Under the pieces are notes generated by a model, which made no database searches, was not told where the DNA came from, and worked only from the letters and a program-made list of their open reading frames with translations. Position numbers and translations under genes: made by a program. Shown here piece by piece: positions 13,001-25,000 of a DNA stretch of 64,000 bases (the first letter of the stretch is position 1; each line of letters opens with the position of its first letter). This DNA is from Saccoglossus kowalevskii (taxonomy: Eukaryota > Hemichordata > Enteropneusta > Harrimaniidae), in contig NW_003129855.1 of the NCBI RefSeq assembly GCF_000003605.2, positions 632,409-696,408 on the forward strand, in the 5' to 3' direction.

Positions 13001-16000
13001 ATTGATAGTAGACACATTCATAAAAGTGCAACAGTTGCTAATTAAACTAATCAAGTAATAAGCAAAATATTACCAACCATTCCTAGTTTGTTAGACCCTA
13101 GTTTGAAACTTTGCAGTCGAATCCAAAGCACCTAAATTGGGTTTTTAGTAATGTAAGTATGACTGCACATGTACAATACTGTATATTGATTTTAAATGCT
13201 GTTTATACGACTATTTATGGTCACTGATGACAACTACAAGTATTTTAAACTCATAGTAGCTGCTAACATGAGAAGCAAACCAAGTAAATAATACCAAATA
13301 CATGGCAAGGCAAATACTATATTGAATCAAAGTAAGCAATTACTGTTATTAATACTACAGGGTTATTTTCATGAGTTTCACCATCTGAACAGTCAGATCC
13401 GAGCCATTGCCCAAAAGTCTGACTAGGCTATTTGGCGTAGATCATGACTACTGACGCTTATGGGTTTCACTCTGCACGTAATAAGCTCAGTTACTGAAGA
13501 CGTGACATGATGTGTAGCTACGTGATTTGTCGCTGTACACAAGCGTGGGTTCAAGTCACGTAAGCAGTACATGTTTACAATGATTTAACATAGTGTTTAC
13601 CTTGTTGTGTAATCAGTGTTATTTACTTACTGTAAAATACTTTATTTTAGCTGGAAATTTTTTTTGCTGAAAAGAATTTTCGGGTGTTTTGTATGGATTT
13701 TATTTTCACTAATTTCTTACCAATTGAATATAAAATATAGGAAAAAAGGCATATTCACCGGATTTTATTTTTACTGAATATTAAATTCAAGCTAAAATAA
13801 AGTATTTTACAGTTTTTTTGCTGAAGGGATGAAACAGTGTAAATAGCTTTTTTTTTATCAAAAATCAGTGACAATAAAGTGTCCTTTTCTGTAAAAATAT
13901 TTTACAGTAACTAGTTTATTTTTTTTGTCAATGAGAAACATTTAGGTGGATTGATTGATTGCATCTGAATATGGCTGCTGGCTGTTTTCTGTCTGGTGGT
14001 TGAATTAATAGAGAGGGTCCAACTAAAAAAAAAAGAGGTTCATCTAACAGAAGTGTTAAACTAATAAGATGATTATGATAAGCTTCAAAATAATTAGATA
14101 AGATTTTTTGGGATATGAAGACGATGAGACAAGGACAGAATTTGTTCAACACCATATCTTTCCTTGCGAGGCAAATATGGAGAAAAGACATCAGGCTAGA
14201 GCACTGCATTTAACTTGTTTGTGTCTATTTGAAAACAGAACAATACATGAGAACCATGCTTGGTTTCGCACAAAATGCATTCCAGACAAAAGAAAAATAA
14301 ACAAACAATTATTTGGTAACATGAACACAAAACCATGAGGGCAAGTAATTGATTGCTTTATTAAAATGCTTCTACTGGCAGGACAACAATTCTTAGTTTA
14401 AAAAAAAAATGTTTCAATTGATATTAGAGTAGCCCATTCAAAATCCAGTCTGAATCGGAATAGCCCATTCTAAGATCAGGACAGTGATGTTTCAATGGGG
14501 TTAGCCCATTTTCAATTGGGATAGCTATGTCATTAGCCTATCTAAATTGGGTGTAGCCCAATGAACAAAAGTGTAGGCCACCACGCTGTGGCGTCATTTA
14601 TTCACAAGCATACAAATGACTGTTAACAAATGTCAGTCAGTATTCAGGACTAGCTCGCAATCTTCTGCGACAATGTTGCCTGTAAATTATGTCATGAACA
14701 TGTGCGTGTATATTCATGCACATGCAAAAACGAAACATGTGTAACGGCGAATTACTAATTAGATACTGATGATAAATATTTATTATCTAGAATTAGTTCA
14801 TTTCAGGACTTTTTGAAGAATGCTACAAATATACATAAGAATAAGTTAACAGAGAAACAATACTAGGACTTGAACTTTGTTATGGTTAATCAAAATTGTG
14901 TGACAACAATGAATGATATCAAGAAAATCAGATGGGGGGGGGGGGTTTGGCAATGGTTGTCATGAAATAGCTTTGCATACTAGCTAATATCCTCATAAAA
15001 TAGCTTTGCAAATTAATAGCCAATGATGATCATACTTACTTGATCCATTCCTCCTTATATGAGACGATGAAAGCATTGATGACATCTTCCGTCAAACTAG
15101 CATTGCACAACAGTCTGTCAATACAGCACAGAATAGCTGGAGCTAAAAATAAAAGCCATCAGATCAATTTGCATCTGAAGTGTTAATTTTATTACATGTG
15201 TACGTTCCTTACATGACATTCTGCAAGGCGTAATTGTTCAGAACACAACACAGAAGTTGTTGCACAGTACAGAAAAGTTAAAGCGAGACGGTCATCACCT
15301 GCGCATATGCAGGAATTGAGTCCCAAGCGACGATAACAACACGCAAAAAACGCAAAGACTCATGGGTAGATGCTTGTTTGTAAACAATGACACGTTATGG
15401 CCATCTGCCGCATTCGCAGGTGACGACTCGCTTTAACAATAATCATTCTTTTTATAAATTCTATCCACAGATGAAACTCTACTGTGATGTCAAAATGACA
15501 CAAATCGATTAAAGAAACATCGTTCAAGACGTTCATCATTTGGTACATAGTAAAGCTCTAAAAACAGAATTTGTTGTTGTTGATGGATGACTACAGATCA
15601 AAACAGTATTGATGCAGTGAACAGCGACGCTTTCTCTCAGTTACGTCAACATATAAAAACTCTGTAATACATTTTGGAGGTAACAATTGTGTTTTAACGC
15701 TTTGACCTTCAACCCTTTGAGAAGCAAGTCAATTGTTTTCACCATTTACAAACAGTATTGAAGCAGTGAACAGCGACGCTTTCTCTCAGTTACGTCAACA
15801 TATAAAAACTATGTAATACATTTTAGAGGTAACAATTGTGTTTTAACGCTTTGACCTTCAACCCTTTGAGAAGCAAGTCAATTGTTTTCACCATTTACAA
15901 ATTTTGAAGCCAAATAATTTTTTTCATAATTTTTAAAAAATTTGATTCAGACTTGTAGCCAATAGAAAAATATGTCCATTTGTTCTAAAATTATCAAAAT

Positions 16001-19000
16001 AAATAAAAATTGACAGAATATTACATCAATATTTTGCAGAGAAAAAAATATGGTGCTCAAAATGTAACATTTTGTATATCAGATTAAAATACAAAGCGAA
16101 GAAATGTATTTGAAGTATGTATTTATGTATAAGAAAGTGAGAAAACATGAATTATTAGTGGTTAGATTTTCAAAAACTATTACTTTTCATATAACAATTG
16201 TTATTATTATATTTCCAATAATAACTTTGTGTTTACTGAACAAACAACATATAACTTAATATTTATGTTTTTAGACAGTTCATATTACAAGTTCTTATGT
16301 AGTGAACGCAGAAATACAAAACGATGAGAGTAATATTAATTCACTTCAGTCAGCAATGACTCAGATATAAAACATAAACTCATCATCAAAATCAAATTGA
16401 TTGTCATCCACAAGATTGTGTTTTTTTTCAAATAATTTATGAATATAGTTAAACAGAGAAAAAAGGTGAAAGAATTGCTGAATATATTATTTTATAAATC
16501 TTTATGGGAAATATTTGAATGAGGGTGTACACCTCATTATAGACCATGAATAATAAAATAAAAATAAATTTTTATTTCAGCGTAATTTCTTGCGTCCGAC
16601 GACTTGTAAGTGCAAAAAAATGCTAAAAAAATATTATTTTTATCTTAATTTTTTTACCGCCCGCCGCATAACAAATCCAAGTTACATTTTCGTGGGAGTA
16701 TCATGATCAAAGTACCAAAGTCTCGCGCAGATGAGAAACAAGGTTATACATGGAATAAAATTTTATTTCATTTCTTCTCTCCGATCAATGATCTCACTTA
16801 CAATTCTTTGAGAATCACACAAATCTAATGGAAAAAAAAATTAATTTAATTTTGTTTCCGCTCTCCTCAAAAAAATTGCCTTATAAAAACTCACGAAACA
16901 AGGAATAAAAAAAGTCTTGCCTTATTTTGATTAAAGTTTGTTTCATTTTTTTCGTACTTGCAAACTTTCCTTCAAGGGGAAGGGGGTTAAATGTTAATTT
17001 TCTGTGCGTGTGTTTTAAGTACACTTGACCTCTTAACAGGGGCAGAACTAACAATATTAACCAGCTTAGGGGGGCATTTAATATGTCAAAGTAAAAATGA
17101 GCATCGAGGCACCGTGATGAAAACAAAACACTCACTATTATGTACCCCTCCATTGAAATCGGGACAATATCATGTTTGAGGACACCATTGTCAAGTGCAA
17201 ATTCCAATATAATGTTTAGTGAGCTCCATTCATGGAGGTTCTCACAATGGTGGAGAGGTGGGCTCAGCTGTATTAGCTGTCATCTTAACAGCTAGTTCAG
17301 ATTTGATTAGAAAAAGCAGGAAGCAATAAACTTGGGCACAGGTGGACCCAACATTGCTATACAGTTTGTAGTTATAGTAAAAATAGACAATATGACACCA
17401 TTTTATATAACAGGTGTCTTCATTAGTCTAAGGCAGATAAAAGTGGATTTCCTTGATCGGATTTCTGTTCGATGCACCACTTTTGGGAAAAGATGAAAAA
17501 AATGGAAAATAAATCTAAGAGCAAGACATTAGTATCAGCATACTCGCTGGATGAGTGAAATAAGCCTTTAATTTCACGAAAACACACCAGGTACATGTAC
17601 AATAGAGTAGAGTATTCATTCTCACGGTAAGGAAATCATAGATACAAAAGATCTATTGATAAAACGCATTAAATTCAATGCAGTTTCCTTCAGTAAATTT
17701 TAGCATTTGCAAATGACTTCTTCTGCATGTCTTACTTTCAAGGTAAGGTATCCCAATTACAAAAAGTTTTCCTTTTTACATTCATTAGTGGTATATCATT
17801 AGAAACTTTGGGGTGGTGGAAGTTTTGGAAGGCAAATATATACAGAGACAATTTTTTAAAAAAATCTACAGGAGGGGAAATAACAGGCAAAAAAAATACT
17901 CATAAAGAAAATAAAGTTGATATACCTAAACACCATAGGAAAGCAAAAATATACTAAACAGGAGTTATTAAGCGATGTTTGTCGACTGAATAGCAGTCTG
18001 ACATATATATAAATTTCAAATTTTAGCCTCCTTTCAAAATATAGTTGCCTACTATGACTGTACGTCAAAAAACATCTAACTTAAAACTAAGCGAAAGCAA
18101 AACATAATTTACACAGTCATTGCACCATCTTTCCAACAGAAGTTTCTAATGGTCAACCTTCAAAAACAAATTTAAATATTTCCAAACACTACGCACTTGA
18201 AGGTCAAAACTAGGCGAGTTATCATAACTGGATATCCATGCAGTAAATAATATTCAACAAAAAAGGCAATGTGGATATTTTTTAGATTGTGTTTGGAAGT
18301 AAAAATGGAGTAAACATTTGATGAAATAATGTAAAACATAAAATAGCCACATTTTCTGTGTAAAAACTGAAAGTTGACTCAAATTTTGTCTGTTGGCTCC
18401 AAAATTAGAGTTTATTTCCCAAAATATTGAACAATATAAGAAAACACGACAGAAAAATATGGACGAGAAAGTCTGGTGGTGAAAAAGAATTGAGACCCAT
18501 GTTTGTGGATCATTTTTTGGCCTTTTTTTAAGAACAATATCAAATCCACGGTATCAAATCAGTGCTTGAATTACGATTAGAAATGTCTACAAAATAAAAA
18601 ACGGGACAAAATGTGATGAGTATGCCTTTATATTTAACAGTTATAATGAACTGTAGGATTATGTTGAGCCCCTTGCATTATCTACTCCACACTCACGACT
18701 TAAAATTAAGTACATGTATTCAGTAGATTCCGTATTTACACGGGATAAGATAAATTGTTTTATTACCATAGGTAAACAATAAACAACATCTCACTGGCTG
18801 ACTTCTGAAACTTTGTTGCATTTGTACTATATACCGGTACCTATTATTACTTTTGAAAGAAAACCATGATAAAACGTTTAATTTTCGCTGATAGTAACTT
18901 TTATGACATCTGTGGAAACAAAAGTTCTGGAAAGTCACTTTGTTTATTTATACAAGCTGCTAATTTACACTACACTGCGTTTTTTACTGACTTAAAAAAA

Positions 19001-22000
19001 TTTGTCTAATTTGAAATTAAAATAGTTTACAGTGTGTCAAAGTGAGTGATAGGAATTTTAATGGCTATGAGAAAGGCTACCAACAGAGATACAAATTGGT
19101 CAATCCTGTACTTCTCTGTGACTATCTTAGAAACTGCATAAGTCAGTATTAAATGCAGGAATTTTGGATTTGACTAAAATATTTACATCTCATGAGCGGG
19201 CAGGGGATTAAGTTTAACTTACCAAATTAGAATTGAGACAGATTTTTTTAGAAGAGGAGTAAACTGACTAAAAGTGATAAAAGTATATAATTTGTTCAAA
19301 ATTTGATGTAACAAAAAGATAGACATGCTGTACATCATATACTAGATTCATAAATAGGGGGCAGCTAGATTCATAGATAGGAGTGCCTGGATCCACAAAG
19401 GTTCAGGGTCCTTGCACTATCTAATGTGATTGCATTAATTATTATCTCAATTTTGTTAGTTTTGCTGATAAGTAAAATCCGTTAAATTATATCATTTAAA
19501 CATGAAAAATAATAATAGAATACATTGATTTTCAAGGCAAATTCAGGATTAACCTAGTGATACTGCCCAAAATATCAAAATTGAAAACCAGTGAAAATAA
19601 ATGATTTTACAGTACACAGGGAGGATGCTTTAATTCATAAACAGGGGATGCCTGGATTGACAAATGTCTGGGGACCTTGTACTTTCAAACACAGGGGGTG
19701 CCTGGATTCACAAATGTCTTGGGAACTTCTACTCCCATACACAGGGGGTGCCTGGATCTACAGAAATCTGGGGACCTTTATAATCCCACACACATCGAAT
19801 CGAATAACCGATTTCACAGTGACTTTCTCAAGCAGAAACGAAAGGATGATAGAAAACTATCATTAATTAGGTCAGTAAGTACACTAATTAACATTGGGGA
19901 ATGACCAGTCATGCTGAAGCCTTTTGTTTAAAGTTAAATGTGATACTAAGAACTATGGCCCAATCTTCTTTTAAATGAAAGTTTGCATTTAGTTAACATC
20001 AGCCTTTATCTTTAACTTCATCGGGCTTTAACTTCAAAATGTCAAAACAGAAACCAGCATACAAACAATGCATGGTACATTAAGCTAACAATATTTACAA
20101 CTCTGTGTGCATGACTGGTAGGTGGCTGAGCAAACAGCAGATATGCTACAATGATACGCAGAAAGCCTGACAGCGGACTTCACTCTGCGTTAAATGTCAC
20201 AGAACGTGTGTCACAGAACGTGTGCTAACCATGATAAAAAGGGAACATGACACCAGCCATAGTGTTTGCCTGAGATGTTGACAGCATAGCCCCAAACAGG
20301 AACGCAGCTGAAAGATACCAATATCATTATCACCGGAACAGTTAAAAAAAAATACGCTCATTTCGTATCCTGGTACACAAACGGCCACTTGAGGACGTCA
20401 CCCGAATTACTCAAATTACAAATATTAGCTACACATCAGTGCTTTGCATTGAAACTGTAAAACGGCTTGTTGTGTGCCAACCATTTTTTCATGGTAACTG
20501 ACTAGCTGTGTTTGCATTCCGGGATGCAAATCTCAACTCAGGGATTACTCCCCCAAACGATTGTATCATTTTTTTGTAAAGCACCCTTTCAAAACCTCAA
20601 ATGAGAATAAAGATCTTATAAAACACAAAACATGCAAGATAGAAAGTAGTTCATGGTCAGTCGAACAAGCGTTCACCTGAGCTATACCTGACGGACTTGA
20701 AAACAAATACGTATTGTATGCACTGTGTACATTGGCTATATCGCATTCATAGACCAAACTCACTGTATTTTGTACTTTGGCAATATACTGACTCAAAAGG
20801 AAAATGACGTCTACCACCTATGTGGGTTCAACTTGTAGAAGCAGCCCTAGTATCTATGTTTCAATATTAATTTCAAAGTCAAGTCAAATAATCAGTAGTT
20901 CACATTACATTTTTGGCATGTGCTTTGATTTAAAAAAAAAAACAATCTTTACAAAAGCGATGTTAAGTATTTTCGTACATTTTAAAATAAGATTGTTTGA
21001 TATTGCCTCTTGATAACAGTTTTAGAGTATGATTTCTTGTTAAATAAAATAATATTTTAACTGAAAACATAACAGTATTCATTTGATGAAATGCTGAGAA
21101 CATGTTCAATTATCTGCGAGTACAACGTATCTAGGTAATTCTAGATTGCATGTGTATTAGATTTTTTTTCAGTATTTCAAATACAATTTTTTTTTTTTAT
21201 TTAATGATGAATCATTTTACATTATTCTTTCAGGGTATGATATCAAACTGAATTTTTTGAACATTAGCAAAAAATAGGAAAAGGTATCTCCATTTTCTCT
21301 GTAACGAAGATCGCTATACTATTTGCTAAGGCAAGTTCAGATGCACTCCACAACCACGGTCACATTACCATAATAATAGCACTCATTAAAAGGTCTATCT
21401 ATTGATTGTCCCGAAAACACTAAAGAAAAGTCCCTTTGATTTGTATAGTTTGCTCTCACCGTCCCTCCTGCCATGCTTTGATGCAGAGCATTCTGTAAAA
21501 ATGTTGTTTTAACTTTCAAAAACATTGTTGTGTTTGTCTGATTATAAACTAAACATTGGGTTTATAAATTTATCTGCTTTTATATATGGTTAATGAAATT
21601 AGAAAAGAAATATTCAGGAATAAGCACTTATCTACATTGCAAAAACAATCAAATTAAAAACAGAAATTGCCCAGTGTGATTTATATTCAGTGACAGTGTG
21701 CTTTCACAGAGACTTGTTACAAATGTATATCGATATCCCAAGCATTTTTGCTATGCTTTTTTTATTGACTATGTAAGTTTTATTTCACTGTACTCTATAT
21801 ACCAGTATGTCTGAGTAGCTTTTAAATTACAGAGACTAACATCTTCAATGACAAACACTGTAAAAGCTGTTTTTTTTTCAAAACATTTCAGGATTTAATT
21901 TGATATTGAAATAGAAATTCTAACAGTGTCGGGACAGAAATTATTATCACAATACAACAGAAGGATAAAAAACAAAAACTTTGGTGTGACTTAGAATAAA

Positions 22001-25000
22001 ATACATTGATATATTGAAAATAATGCTAAATACAATGCAATAATCTGGCAATATTCATTGTCATTGACCACATGATGATTACCCCCCCCCCCCCACCATG
22101 ATTAAAAAATTATACGTCATGCTCACATACTGCATACACTACAAGACTACACATCATTGAATCTTACCTCTTTCTGGAAGATTTCCACCAGAACTGATAA
22201 CAATTCCATACCCTTCCCATGGATCATTATCAGGGACATGCAGTAACATTGGCTGGGGTGGTGACTTTGACGGCGACACTATATCCAACAGCAGATACAA
22301 TTCAGAAGTGGTCACATGTGGTGGAAGGGTTGTTCCCGGCGGTAATCCAAGAAAATTGCACTTCCACGAGTCTTCATAGCGGTCACTATAGGGAATAATT
22401 CTACAACATCCAGATGGGAGTATTTGCTACAAATATCCAAGTCACTGAATCAGTGTCTCTTCTTCACAATAACCCCCTAGGTTATGACAGTCAGTTTAAC
22501 TTATTAATTATGCAGATGCATACTAATATATACTATGTATGTCACACATATTACAGTTATGATATCATCCTTGATATAATACAGTTATGACATCATCCTT
22601 GATATAATACAGTTATGACATCATCCCTGATATAATACAGTTATGACATCATCCTTGAAATATGAGTGACTTTATTTTTTTTTTTCAAAGTTATAAAACA
22701 TAGTTTAAAATCTTTATCGTAAAACCACAGCCTCTTTTATCACACCACAGGCCCTCTCTATCACTATAGAGGGACTGTGATCACATCTAGTGGTTATGCA
22801 AAAAAAAAAGCTACCATCAAATTTGCCTAAATTGTAGTATTCAGTGTACCAATCAGCAGGACTTCCTCTCATTACTGTAAAATACTTTATTTTCGCCATA
22901 CAAAATACCCAAAATGTTTTTTCCGCAAAAATTAATTCCAGCTAAAATAAAGTATTCTACAGTACTTCTTGTAGAAGCAGACAATCAGTGCCCCTATTCT
23001 AAAACATGTACTGATATTTTCATAGTCTTTCATGACATTTGCTCATCAGCTGACTTATGAAAATGAAAATAATAGATCCCAAATATTGGTCTTGTCAATT
23101 GACAATGACAGAAAAATACTATGGCGAGTGAGATTGAGTTTTAGTGACAAAAGTAGGAAAATTTGAATATGATATTCAACACTTCAAGATTTGTAAAACA
23201 AAGTTGAATAGTGAGTGTTTCATAGAATAGATATGTTTGAAAATGGTACTGTAAAATGCTTTATTTTAGCTGGAATTAATTTTTGGTGAAAAGACCCCTT
23301 GGGTATTATGAATGGAATTTATTTTTCACTAATTTTTAATCAGTTGAATGGAAAATTATAGGAAAAAGGGTATATTCACTGGATTTTTATTTCACTGAAT
23401 TATTTATTTCTTCAGCGAAAATAGGAAAAACAAAGTATTTTATAGTAAATTACAGTCTCACTGATAACAAGTAATTTATCTACTTTTATGTATGGTTAAT
23501 CAAATTAAAAAAGAAATATTCAAGAATAAGCACTAATCTACATTGCCAAAACAAACAAATTGAAAACAGAAAAATAATTTTAAAAAATAATTCGCAGCCT
23601 ACCTTTAATACATGTATTGCTGATTCAACTGACTGCTTTTCGTCACCTCTGACTATAATCTGGTTCCCTATCAACACATGGTGGGCAACGCTGTGGAAGT
23701 CTGGCGCTCCAAATAACTAACAAAAGAAATGGAACCATACTTTAAAAAAACACAGTTTGCTGTGTTTGTAAAAAAAAATGATTTTCACATGCAAGTTTCA
23801 AAATTAAATCCAGTGAAAGTGTTAGTATCTGTGTGGTTTGTCATGTCATGTCATCTTGTTGTACAGCTCAGTTGTAATGAATAAATTCCAGCTAAAGTAT
23901 AAATATAACTTGAAGGTACTGCAAACAGATTTTATTTCACAAGAGACAATTTTTTGCAAATTTTGGTAGTCAGTAAAAATCCATTCTTGGAGTCCCACAT
24001 CACAAAGTTTCATTGAATTTTGTAAATTTTGTTTTCTTTATGTATGCCACAAAATCTTCAAATCATGGAAATTGCTTAAAATAAAAGGGTGTGCTGCAAA
24101 TCAAATTGAGAAAGTGGTCTACTATGATTTTTTTTTAAATTTAAAAATGAAAATATCCAGCTCCTGCAGAGGAAAATAGTCTTTGAACATAAATAAAATA
24201 AAATAAAAAGTACATTTCAAAACGGATGAACCAAAAAAAAGAAATCTTGTCTGTAGAAGAAATACATTTTTTTCCTACAAAAAAAAAAAATTGCATCCAT
24301 TTTCAGTATTTTGGCCATCTTGGAAAGGGTGAAGTCACTGGCGGAACACTTTGAGTATATTTGCCTGGGTAGTAATAATACAGAAATGAACAAATTCTAA
24401 AGCAGCTTTTCTCTTGATAAATACTCTATAGCATCAAATCACGCCTCGCAGTGAACTAGATGAGCAGTTAACTCTCATATGCTAGCTTAACAGTCGTGAA
24501 TACATGGTGTCACTCTCATTATGCGGTTAGCGGTCAGTAGTACAGTGATGACACCGTGACACAATCTTGCATTTACACAGCAACAACTATCACTTAGATA
24601 CTAAGTACTCCCAATGTTGCGTCAATTGCTACTGTTCAATATCAAAGGGATGCCTGCCTCCCCTGAGCTTCAGTCGACAATCAAGGTGTTTTAACTAGTA
24701 CATGATAAGTAATTCGCGCATCATAAACTTTCACTTTTATGTATGCAAAATTCAAAAAACAACCATGTTTGTTTTAAATAATAGTGCATGCATCCATGCC
24801 TGTTGTTGATCGGTATAAACTATAAAAAAACAAACAAACTTGAATCAGAGAGAATCAGAAATTAATGAGGCAAGCTCTAATTAGCATATTTTTTTAATTA
24901 AAAAAAGACAGTTGTTGGTTGAATTGAGTAGTAACATCTAATTGTGACAATTCCACCAGACAGGGAGACTCCCACAAGATTTGCGGCGAATAGCTATCAA

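Larger units (their letters stand above)
7081..15039 (-). other. FLCN intron 7
   Basis: This is the largest FLCN intron (8 kb). It contains family L copy 6 (7640-8010), a hairpin at 9344-9387, a MITE of the TACTGTAAAATAC family (13628-13812) and a cluster of TAGCCCATT repeats (14424-14580). The remainder (8.0-13.6 kb) is AT-rich with no recognisable exon on either strand. Confidence 0.8.
15143..22167 (-). other. FLCN intron 6
   Basis: A 7-kb AT-rich intron. It holds a 149-base tandem duplication (15601-15898), one copy of repeat family M3 (16552-16930), an M2 MITE end (about 19560-19615), a 50-base tandem repeat (19640-19791) and a 105-base segment also found in intron 5 (21564-21668). No additional exon was recognised. 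Confidence 0.8.
22427..23602 (-). other. FLCN intron 5
   Basis: A 1.2-kb intron holding a four-copy 28-base tandem array, two M1 MITEs (one internally deleted) and the second copy of a 105-base repeat. Nearly all of it is accounted for by repeats. Confidence 0.85.

Noticed and set aside
19591-19904. Overlapping 91- and 75-residue open frames
   Set aside because: They follow the 50-base tandem repeat and have no protein-like features.
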